This document shows, in pieces, positions 10,901 through 19,872 of a stretch of DNA of 25,468 nt. The stretch spans positions 1-25,468 of the forward strand of contig MU646603.1 in NCBI GenBank assembly GCA_026770585.1, read 5' to 3'. Numbering within the stretch: position 1 is the stretch's first letter; each line of letters starts with the position of its first letter. A program made the position numbers and the translations under genes. A model generated the notes under the pieces. The model worked only from the letters and a program-made list of their open reading frames with translations. It ran no database searches and was not told the DNA's origin. This DNA is from Baffinella frigidus (taxonomy: Eukaryota; Cryptophyceae; Cryptomonadales; Baffinellaceae).

Positions 10901-13746
10901 CGGAGGGTCTGGGGCGGGCGGAACGCGTTGCGTAGCTGCTTCCTGCCTGCGGATGCGTTGCTTTGCAGCGGTGCTATTCGAGGCTATTTTCTGGCTCCCC
11001 TCGGTGAGTGACTCTGCGGCTGGCTGGTTGAGATTTGGATGAAACCATGAACCCTGATCCCTAAACCCTGCACCGTACACCCCGAGTCCTAACCCCTGAT
11101 TCCTGAACCCTGAACCCTAAATCCTGAACTCTAAACCCTAAACCCCAAACCATAAACCCTCAACCCCAACCCTACACCCTAAACCCTCAACCCTAAACCC
11201 TGAACCACGCTTATGGTCACTCGCAGCTGGCGTCGACCTTGACGTGCGTGTCATGCAAAGTCCTCCCTCCAGCCACCTGCCACCTGCGGTTCGAGGAACT
11301 GCACTGGCTCCCCTGTCCAGTGACTCTATGGGTGCGTGTTGTGGCAGACAGGTGTCACCTGCGGGAGGGGGCGCGGCTGGAGGGGCTGGGCGAGGAAGAG
11401 AGATAGAGAGAGCGAGAGAGATAGAGATAGAGACAGATAGCGAGGCAAAGAGAGAGAGAGAGGGGGGGGGGGGTCCGCGCCTGCTGATGTGTGCTTGGGG
11501 TACGCTCGTGCTCTGACGCGCACCTGTTCTTTCTCGCAGCTGGCGTCGACAGTGACGTGCGTCTCATGCGAAGCAAAGTCCGTCACGCGCGACCCCTTCC
11601 TCGATCTTTCCCTCCCGATCCCCGATGAGGTCCAACCCCTAAACCCGAAATCCACCCCCGATGAGGATGCCTGCCCTCCCACCCCGACCCCCTCCTCCAT
11701 CAAGCGTCCACCTTCCGCTCCTGCGCAACCCGGTCTGGAGCGTTCCGCCGGTTGCCCACTCCCCCCTCCCCGCCCCCCCCCTCCCCACCCGCAAGCGCGC
11801 GCCCCCGCCGCAGCTGCCGCCGCACCTGCCCTCCCCCCTGCCGCCCCCTGCCCCCCCCCTTCCCGTCGACGCGCGCTCCACGGCCCTCTTCTGCTTCGCC
11901 TCTCTGTCCTTTGCGAATCGATGGGAGCGTTCCGCCGCAAGACATCTGTCTTCCTTTCTGCACGCGGGGCCCTCGCCACCCCATTGCTGAATGTGCCTAC
12001 CTTCCGATCTCTGCAGGGATCTCGCTACCCCGTTCCAGAAAGAGCCTGCGTTCTGATCCCACGTGCATGATGGCATCTGATGGCAGGAGGACAGTTCCCT
12101 GGTGGAGTGTCTGGCGGCATTCACAGAATCAGAGCTGCTCGATGGCGAAAACATGTGCAACCCCGCTCCCGCCTCTCCTCTGTCTCTGCACCCCAATGCC
12201 AAGTCTCTGTCTCTGCATCCGAATGGCAAGGTTGTCGCGGGAGACGCGGGAGAGGTTCTGCCGGGGGGCATCAGGCATGCTGGCAGGACTCGCAAGAGGT
12301 GTCTGCGTTGGCGCAGCAGGGCGGGCCAGGGGGGGGAGTGCTGGCAGGTGTGAAGCAAGGTAGCTGGCTTGGGCGGCGGGGAGTGGCGCGGGGGGCTGGC
12401 TTGCTGGGCCGCTGCGTGGACGGCACTGGTGCGACCTGGTAGTGCGGTGAGTGTCGCGGGGGTGCTGGGTGGATGGGTGGCAGGAGGGCACTGGTGCGAC
12501 AAGTGGTGCGGTGCGTGGTGCGGGGTGCTGGGTGGCGCGGGTTAGTGACTGGGCGGGTGGCAGGTACTCGTGCTCCGCACGCGGTGAGTGACTGGGCGGG
12601 CGGGCGGCGCACGTACTTGTACTCCTTCTGCGGTGGCGCGGGGGGCTGACGGGGTGGGCGGGCGGTGCAGGTACTGGTGCTCGGGGTGCGCGGGGGCGCG
12701 GGCAGCACACAAGACGCTCCGCCTCTCACACCTCCCGTCCGTCCTGGCAATCCACCTGAAGCGCTTCTCATACACCGAGACCTCCCGCAAGAAGAAGACC
12801 ACCCGGTTCCAACCACCCACCCACCTTGCCGGCCAGTGCCACGTGCTGCCAAACCTTCCCTGGCCTCATGTGTAGGAATCTTGAATAAGCGGTTGCTGGC
12901 CTGGCAGCGGGTGGCAGGCACCCTGCTGGCTTCAAGGCCCACCCTGCTGTGGCAGCCAGGAGCAGACGCGCCAGGGATACCCGCGCAGGGTAGGGAGACA
13001 CACCCGCGTCCCAGGGTGACACACCCACGTCCCCGCTGCCCAGCGGCAGGCTGATGCGCCACCGTGCATCCGCTCCCGACAGACAGACATCAGGCGCTGA
13101 TGTGTGGCGTGGCGCAGGATTTCGTTCCCAGAGGTTGGACTGTCACTGGCTCCCTTCGCCTCGCAGCCCTTCGCCAACCACGTACCCCCCCCCCCACCAC
13201 ACACACGCTAGACGCCATTGATTGATTGGTGAGCTGGGATCGTTGCTGGGCTGCTCACTAGGGTGGTCGCGGCATTGGCCGGCTGGCTGTCCATCGGCTG
13301 GCTGGCAGATGGTCTGCCTGGCTGCCCACCTGCCTCGCGAGGCGCCCGTGGTGGATCCTGCCTCACGTGGCTCCCCCCCCTCCGGGGTGGTTCCGGGCTG
13401 CCAGCGTCCTCACCCCCCCCCCCCCCCCCCCCCCCCACGTACAGCGGGCGTGTTTGACAATTTAATCAACCCCCCCCCCCCCCCCCCCCCCCCNNNNNNN
13501 NNNNNNNNNNNNNNNNNNNNNNNNNNNNCCCCCGTTGGCCAGGAGTACGACCTAGCCGCGTTGGCCCTCCATTCCGGAGGCATGGCGGGCGGCCACTACC
13601 ACGCCCTCTGTCTCCGGGAAGGCGAGATCGGGGAGGATGGCGGGGGATGGTATCACTTCAACGATTCAGCAGTGCGAGCAAAGCAGCTGAGTGAGGTCGA
13701 TCTCGCGGAGCCGTACATCCTCTTCTACCGCCGCCGCGATTCTTGA
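7971..13746 (+). CDS. ubiquitin-specific protease (USP/UCH family)
   Basis: Cysteine protease that removes ubiquitin from proteins. Exons: 7971-8353, 8981-9090, 9639-9703, 9848-9925, 10132-10206 (or -10215), 10722-10817, 11540-11629, 12087-12154, 12671-12805, 13118-13181, 13543-13746; about 455 aa, every join in phase. Visible motifs: Cys box GLQNLGNTCFMNVVVQCL split by intron 1 (catalytic Cys129); HDAQELLRFLLDGMHEDL; fingers CVSC (276-279) and CSGC (325-328), a zinc ribbon; LPSVLAIHLKRF; His box HSGGMAGGHYHALC (His406); and WYHFNDSAV with N428/D429 as third catalytic residue. The His box has GHYHALC where GHYTAYC is usual. The N-terminal 110 aa are Ala/Arg-rich without a recognised domain. 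Start chosen as the first Met of the open frame; a repeat of MEGE..S occurs at 14 aa. Introns 1, 2, 5, 6 and 8 hold duplicated sequence. A proline-rich open stretch after exon 7 (11630-12070) could be retained as coding but is read here as intron. Confidence 0.9.
8829..8948 (+). repeat. tandem duplication near intron 1 acceptor
   Basis: Two copies of a roughly 60-bp unit (8833-8890 and 8896-8948) sharing GCAGGAAGCGT, CTCGG-GGCGGGTC, GATTCT and CTCTCACCATT. They lie 30-150 nt before the exon 2 acceptor of the USP gene and each carries a potential GCAG 3' splice site. Confidence 0.75.
9098..9234. mobile_element. MITE-like inverted-repeat element, family A
   Basis: The ends are imperfect inverted repeats of about 30 bp: left GCCTAGTTCTGCCTCAGTTA, right complement GCCTAGCTGTCTCACTTAAA. 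The interior includes TTTTCTCGGATT, CACGCCAAA and GGATTTGTACC and matches a second copy at 15124-15258. It is in USP intron 2, eight bases after the donor. Minus-strand translation gives YKSVKFWRAIRENDETNLTE, similar to the other copy (HKSLHVCREIREKDGPDFTE). Confidence 0.8.
9309..9457. repeat. telomere-like TTTAGGG/TTGAGGG array
   Basis: GGTTTAGGG units passing into repeated GGGTTGAGGG and back. It is in USP intron 2. This is the one large array in this gene with the G-rich strand on the sense side, and it does not abut the acceptor. Confidence 0.9.
9723..9840. repeat. telomere-like CCCTAAA array at USP intron 3 acceptor
   Basis: Up to six perfect CCCTAAA units followed by degenerate ones. 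The array ends at CCTCCACCAG, the 3' splice site of exon 4, so it occupies nearly the whole intron 3. Confidence 0.95.
9926..10128. repeat. telomere-like CCCTAAA/CCCTACA array filling USP intron 4
   Basis: Degenerate CCCTACACC, CCCTAAACC and CCCCACACC units, interrupted by a short unique stretch (about 10012-10046). It runs from the exon 4 donor (GTAACC) to the exon 5 acceptor (CAAAACCAG). Confidence 0.9.
10190..10382 (+). repeat. three copies of USP exon 5 end
   Basis: The exon 5 edge CTCCTCGAGGTCGAGCTGG followed by TACTTGCC recurs as ATCCTCGAGCTTGAGCTGG (10244-10262, then TGCGTACC) and CTCCTCGGTGAAGGTCAGCTG (10349-10369, then GTGCCTGCC). Each copy contains a possible GT donor, so the exact end of exon 5 is ambiguous (10206 or 10215). 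Confidence 0.65.
11048..11210. repeat. telomere-like CCCTAAA/CCCTGAA array
   Basis: Degenerate AACCCTGAACCCTAAA units in USP intron 6, ending shortly before the pseudo-acceptor at 11221-11226. Confidence 0.9.
11221..11263 (+). other. pseudo-exon: copy of USP exon 7 start
   Basis: TCGCAG followed by CTGGCGTCGACCTTGACGTG and CGTGTCATGCAAAGTC is nearly identical to the true acceptor and first 36 nt of exon 7 at 11534-11577 (LASTVTCVSC, the first zinc-ribbon CxxC). It encodes LASTLTCVSCKV, then diverges. It could be a decoy 3' splice site or a decayed alternative exon. Confidence 0.85.
11398..11470. repeat. (GA)n microsatellite with G-run
   Basis: GAGAGAGATAGAGATAGAGA-type purine repeat ending in a G10-type run, between the pseudo-exon and true exon 7 in USP intron 6. 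Confidence 0.9.
12420..12662 (+). repeat. tandem pseudo-copies of USP exon 9 start
   Basis: The true exon 9 acceptor reads GGTGCAG|GTACTGGTGCTC (12664-12682). Upstream at 12558-12580 is GGCAG|GTACTCGTGCTCC, and at 12608-12632 GCAC|GTACTTGTACTCC. Each is preceded by a similar TGACTGGGCGGG-type spacer, giving a 50-60 bp unit. Weaker CACTGGTGCGAC copies lie at 12425 and 12489. The duplicated exon part begins the second zinc-ribbon knuckle (YWCSGC). Confidence 0.8.
13411..13533. other. poly-C tract with assembly gap
   Basis: C runs at 13411-13435 and 13471-13493, then 35 Ns (13494-13528), then more C. The gap is in the last USP intron, close to the acceptor GTTGGCCAG of exon 11. The true length is unknown. 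Confidence 0.95.
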
Positions 13747-14266
13747 CCATTCGAGACACGGCCACCCACCAGAGTGCTGCCGCGGGGTCGAAGCAGTGGA
13801 GGTAGGGTGTGTAACTGTCGTGAGTACATGTAGTGAGATGTCGGTGCGTGTATGCCGCAGTGTCGCGCACTGTCACCAATGTCTCACTCTCTCTCTCCGG
13901 CCAATGGCGGGCGACGTGCGGCATGTGAGGATGTCAGCCTCCCCCGATCGCGTCTGCACACTGTACTGCCTCTCGCCACGTGTGCCCACGTTCGCCAGCC
14001 TGCAACCACCCTCGCCAGCACGCCGGCGTGTGCGTCGCCTTACGCCTACTTCGGAGGCCTACGTGATCTACGTTGGCGTCCTCATAACCTTGCGTTCTTC
14101 AGCGCCCTTACAGGGGTACCTCGCTCATAAGAAACTGCCCCACCCTAGGACCCTACAGTAGGGCTATGCCTAGGGCCCTATTGTGGTCCTAGGGGGGGGT
14201 GCGCTTTCGTATGAGCGAGGTACCCCTGTAGCGCCTAGGTACCCACACGTAGACGGCGGTCTCGGA
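13747..14266. other. intergenic between convergent genes
   Basis: Lies between the stop codons of the USP gene (plus) and the SDR gene (minus), so it holds both 3' UTRs. No exon or clear AATAAA signal was seen. The right part is occupied by a fold-back element (14107-14229). Confidence 0.6.
14107..14229. mobile_element. fold-back (MITE-like) element, family B
   Basis: Perfect 21-bp inverted repeats: TACAGGGGTACCTCGCTCAT plus A at 14109-14129, and its complement at 14210-14230. The interior is also partly palindromic (CCTAGGACCCTACAG, AGGGCCCTA, GGTCCTAGG). AGCGCC flanks both ends (14101-14106 and 14230-14235), a plausible target-site duplication. Right end is 32 bp downstream of the SDR stop. 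Related single ends occur at 22384 and 22981. Confidence 0.9.
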
Positions 14267-17200
14267 TCACCACTCGGTGGGCTTGTAGTCCTTGAGGAAG
14301 AGGCCAGAGAGGCGCTCGCCGCGCAGGAGGTTGCCGAACACTGGGTCCAGGATCCGCGCTGCCGCGTCCTCCTCGTCGATGGGGGTCTGGAACCCGCTTG
14401 CTTTCGCATACGCGGCTGCCTTCTGCGCTGGGTTTTCGTCATTGATCCATCTGGGTTAGGGTTTAGGGGTTAGGGGTTAGGGTTTAGGGTTTAGGGGTTA
14501 GGGTTTGGGGTTTGGGGTTTGGAGTTCGGGGTTTGGGGTTTGGGATTTAGGGTTTAGTGTTTACGGTTTCGCACCGCCACGCGCTCAGTCCCTCCACCTT
14601 TTGTCAATCAAAGGCGTGTTCTGCCACTTGGGAGACGGGCTGGGACGTGCCAACCTGGGGCAGGACTCAAGAGGACAGGACACCCAGGTGGTCCACTCGC
14701 AGGGTCGGGCGTGACTTCTGACACTTGGAGGCGGGACGTGCCACCATGGGCTGGTAGGGACTATCCCTTATGTGGCGATGGGGTCAAAATTGACCGCAAA
14801 GAGGTCCTAGGCAGGTCCTAGGGCCCTACGGTAGGTCCGAGGGCCCTATGGTAGGGCGCATGCGCCTAGTTGCCACCTAAGGGATAGAGGGCCGGGAGCG
14901 CACCCCGTGTCGACGGAGTTCATGAGGATATCGCACTTGAAGAGATCCTCCGCGGAAGTCCTGTCACCCACCCGTCGTCAGAGTTCCCACACGGTGGACT
15001 ACCAACCTTTCATCAAAAGTCAACTTACCTGAAGACAATTAACTTAAATAATTTTTCTGATGCAAATTGGTCACGTAACACCCCGGAATCCGGGGTCAAC
15101 GAAACCCTCGTAGCCCACCGAGTGGTAGCTCTGTCTCAGTAAAATCGGGCCCATCTTTTTCTCGGATTTCACGGCAAACGTGGAGGGATTTGTGCAGGGA
15201 AGTCAACGTTTTAGGAGCAAATGATGAGCCCGATTTTGATGAAAACGGAGGTAGGAGTTCAAGGTTAAACGTCTAACTCAGGGGTGCCGTCTGCACACTG
15301 ACGCCGCCGTGCCGGAAATCGAGGGAGGGGAGAAGGCATGCCTGGTCAGCAATTGCAGGTGGGGAGAACAACATGGCTAGTGAGCAATGTAGCGAGGGGA
15401 GAATGGCATGCCTGGTGAGCATTGGAGGGAGGGGCCTGGTGAGCTATTGCGGGAAGGGGGAAGCCCGATTTTACTGAGACGGAGCTAGGAGTTCAAGGTT
15501 AGTTGCGCAATTGAATGAGGGGGGAATAGCATGCGAGGGAGGGGAGGAAGGCATACCTGGTGAGCATGTTGAGGGCAGCCTTGGCCATGTTGGTGTGCGG
15601 GTGGTGCGGCGTCTTGTACCTACCAGCCACCCGCCAGCCGTCACGCCACCGGTCACGCCTTGTGTGTCGTGGGGTCACACGCACGTCGTGGGGTCACACG
15701 GTACCCAACTCCCACGCCACCGGTTGCGCCCCGTATGTCGTTGCGTCACACGCAATCCTCTCACCAACTTCTAGTTCGTGAGGTCAACACATCGGCTGTG
15801 GGTGGAAACGGTGGCGACAAATGCGACGCCGTTTGTTCTTTGATAGGGAGCAGTTTTTGTTCTTTGATGGAGGCAAAGATGGGACCTGTAGAACTTGCCC
15901 TCCATGGCGGAAACGTTGATGATGAATCGATCCACTCCGTCCCCCTGCACCCCCCACTCCGATCAACCCCCGGCTGATACATATCCACACGTATCTGTTC
16001 TCCGTAGAACCGCGGAAATGGGGAGAGGCGGGGGGGGATGGGGCGACGCGAGAGGGGATGGGACCATGCGAGCGGGGTGGGGCAGGGAGAGCCGAGGGGG
16101 ATGGGGCGAGGCGAGGGCGAGACGAGGCGACGAGGGCGGGGCAGGCGGGTGGGGTGGGGAGAGACGAAGAAGAAGAGCCTCGCAGGGCGGGTCGAAATGG
16201 GGTAGGGCGAAGGGGGTGGGGAGAGGCGAGGGGAGCGAGGTGAGGCGAGGAGGGATGGGGCGAGGCGAGAAGGGGCGGGGCAGGCAGGGCGAGAAGGGGG
16301 ACGAGCAAATGGGCGGGCCACTCGAGGCTAGAAACGGGACTATTTTCAATGTGGGGTTATTCAATTTGATACCAGTCACAGGCAGGTGTGGTCACGTATC
16401 GGGCGGAATTCCGCCCGATACGTGACCAAACGCCCCTTTTTCTGTGAAAATTACTGCACCGCTCTTTCCCCCCCTTCACTTGTAAAGGTATCCCTATTTA
16501 AAATAGTCACATTTCTAGCCTCGAGTGGGGGGAGGCGAGGAAATGGGGAGAGCCGAGGGGGGGCGGGGTATGCAAAGGGAGGCGGGCAAGGCATGGCGCG
16601 AAGGGCCTTGCAGGGCGGCGCGAAATTGGGTCGGTCGCAGGGGGCGAGGCCATGCGGGATGCGGCATGCTGATTTACGCTGTATCGAGAGTAATCAAGAA
16701 GAAGAAGAAGAAGAAGAAGAAGAAGGATGGGGCATGCAAAGGGGGACGGGAAAGGCTCGGACTTCTTCATGAGAGGGACGAGGCGGGCGTTAAGGGTGAA
16801 TGGATGATGCGAGGCGAGAGGGGGGCGGAGCAGGCAGCGCGAGAATGGGGACACGCAACTGGGCGGGGGCGCCGAGATAATGGGCACAGACGAGGGGGGG
16901 GCGGGGTATGCGAAGGGAGGCTCGGACCTTCTTCATGAGAGGGACGAGGCGGGCGTTAAGGGTGAAGGGCGCGACGGCATTGATGCACATGACCTCCATG
17001 AGCTCCGGTGCTGAGACCTGCCCGCCAGGGTACCCACCATCACTTGCCAGGGAGAGAGTCACCACCACGCGCTTCACGCGACACCAGCAACACGCCCTTT
17101 ATCAACGCACCCCCGCCGAGGCTGTTCCTGCTGACCTTGTCGCGTTCGCACCACACCCGGGAGATGGGCGGCACGGGGGGGTGTTGCGCCGCGGGCGGGT

Positions 17201-18502
17201 TGCTGGCACAGCGATGTGTTGCGAAGTGGATGCACCAGGTTGCAGACAGGCTGGAAGACAACACACCTCTTGCATCTTGAGGAGCCACGAATGCTTGCGG
17301 CGAAGATCGACCTGGCTGCCGTTCACATCCTGCCCCCCGCGGAGAGAATCGTCAGCATGTGCCGACGCAGAGCCAACCGCGCCAGCCAGCACCAGCGAGC
17401 GAGCGAGCGTCGAGAGCATTGTCAGCGTGCGCCGGCACCAGCGAGCGAGCGAGCGAGCGTGAGCGAGGCATGATGGGTCGGCGAGCGTCAACGCAGAGCG
17501 TGCCCACCCGTGGTCAGCGTGCGCCAGCGTCAGCCCGTGTCAGCAAGCGAGGCAGTGTGCGTCGGCGCAGAGCGCAGCGGAAGGGACCAGCGAGCGAGCG
17601 AGCGAGCGTGCGCCAGCGGGGGGCAGCGTGCGCCAGTGTCACCCAGCGAGCCAGCGTGCGCCACAGCGCACCCAGCGCACCCAGCGCACCCAGCGCACCC
17701 AGCGCAGAGCGCGCGGACGCAGACCACCTCGAGGATGCCCTCTGGCGTTGCAGCGGCAATCCATGTCATCGCCACGCAGGGATTGCGGACCAACACTAGT
17801 GCACTGCCAGCCATAACATTTCGCCTAAGTCAACTGCCCCTGGAAATTAGTGTCTTAAGTCAAATGCCTGCTCTGGGAGACGGTCGACCTAAACAAAATG
17901 GCAATTTACTGCCGAGGATCAGCCAAGTTGACTCAAGGTGAAATATCTCCTGACTAGCAGTGTAGTGGGCAAGAGAGAGACCTGGGCGCCAGACGGGAGC
18001 ATCTCCTCTCCGACAGTCGCGTCCTCCACGGTCAGCACCGTCTGCCAGGCCACGCCAGGTCATTACTGCCAATTTCAGAACGCAACGTTTCGTTTTCGTG
18101 GTACACATGAGTGTGTCCAGAACTTGGAACACGCAATTCCTCGTCCAAGCCTCAAGGTTTCCACGTCCGCGCGGTATCAAACTAACAATGGGACGTGTAT
18201 CTGAAATGCCAGTTTACGACCTGGCGTTGACAACCAGAGACACGCCAGTCCCATGCTACCCCCGGGAAACGTCACGGTAACGCCCGCGGGCCAGAACAGA
18301 TGCCATCTGCAGACAACACGCAGACTGCCAACGATTCGAGCATCATACGAACCATGTTCCAACAAACGAAATTGCAGCACTTCCTCCAGAGGCGATGGAT
18401 TTCCAGCAGCAGCTCCGATGCGCATGTTGTTGTGTGGGCAACTGGTGTAGTGACAAGCATGCGTGGTGTCCGCAGGGAAAGAGATGCACTAGGTAAAGTG
18501 AT

Positions 18503-18564
<62 letters not shown>

Positions 18565-19824
18565 AAGAAAGAGAGAGAAAGAGAGAGAACGCGAGAGAGA
18601 AAAGAAAGAGAAAGAGAGAGAAAGAGAGGGAAAGAGAGAACGAGAGAGAGAGCGCGCACCTCAGCCATCCTGGCCGACGCAGCAACCTCCCCAACCCCAC
18701 CCCGCACCCCATCCCACCCTCCCCCGAGCGCCCCCCCCTCCCCCTTCCCATCCACGCGCGCAACATGCTCCCCCTCATCCATGCGCAGAGAGGCCGCGTG
18801 AGGCACGGGAGGTTGGTCGCCATCCTCACCAATGCTGCTGATCTTGCCAGATGAAGAGGCACCCCCCCCCCCCAGCCGTTGCGACTGCCCAGCCTTGGCC
18901 CCAGCCTCCAGGAGACTCTGTTCCAGTCATAATAAAAATTCAAGACGGCATACCGTGCATTTTGTAATAATGATGTGGCATCTGTGGTGATGGGGCGTCG
19001 AGCAATGCCCTGGGCGACGCTCGCGCGTTAGCTGTGCGTACACGCCCGTGATCACGCGCGCACGCGTGGTCAGAGCCGGCAAGCAGTAAATAGTTGTGCA
19101 GTGGTGAGGAGCGGGCGGAAGCCACGCGACCTTCTTTTGAAAAACAATCGACAAATCCTTGGAGGAGTGGCGCAAGGGACCTTGTGGGTGGCTTCGAAGG
19201 CGCGGTGGAAGAGAAGCGAGGGGTGATCAGCATTGTTCTCTCGCGCGGCTTTTGCCAGCCCCTCCTCTTTCACCACCTGCGGCGAGTAGTAGGCTGCCGT
19301 CCGCCGCACCTGGTTGAGGGTTTGGGGGTTATGGTTGCCCCCCACCGTTGCCAGGCAGGGCCCAACCCAGGCAGGCAGCCAGCCTCGAGTGTCTGCCTGC
19401 CGCCGCCCAACCCGGCAGGCCTCCCGCACACGCGTGTCTCTGCCCGGAAGGAGGGCGCGGGCGAGGGGGAGGGGGGGTATGGAACATCGGCGCACATCAG
19501 GCGTGGCAGGCAGGCACCGGGAAGGAGAGGGGAGGGGAACAGAGGACCAGGAGAGGCGAGGGGAGGGGCAGGACCGTCTGGCAGGCGTTGTTGACCAGGA
19601 TGTCCAGCTTGCCAAACTTGTCCGCCAGAACCTGGCATGCACAGTACCCCGAGACCGCTTGCTCGTCAGAGTCCTGGACTCAGCCATCTTGCCACTGCCT
19701 GCTCGCCCAACGCGGCCCACACCCTCTGCCTCGTCTCTCTCTTCTGTCTCCTCTTTCTCCTCCCTCTCCTCTCTCCCCGATCTCTCGTCTCTCTCGTCTC
19801 TCTCATCTCTCTCGTCTCTCTCTC

Positions 19825-19872
<48 letters not shown>

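Noticed and set aside
15761-16425. Long open frames on both strands in the purine-rich block
   Set aside because: Translated minisatellite (RRGGMGRGE or SPPPSP repeats), without domain-like composition.
17360-17799. 146-codon frame with APSAPSAPSA and ASERAS repeats
   Set aside because: Tandem GCGA and CAGCGCACC repeats; the real coding in this area is the short SDR exon at 17267-17329 on the other strand.
18300-18854. 184-codon RERERERE frame
   Set aside because: Translation of a (GA)n microsatellite within SDR intron 10.
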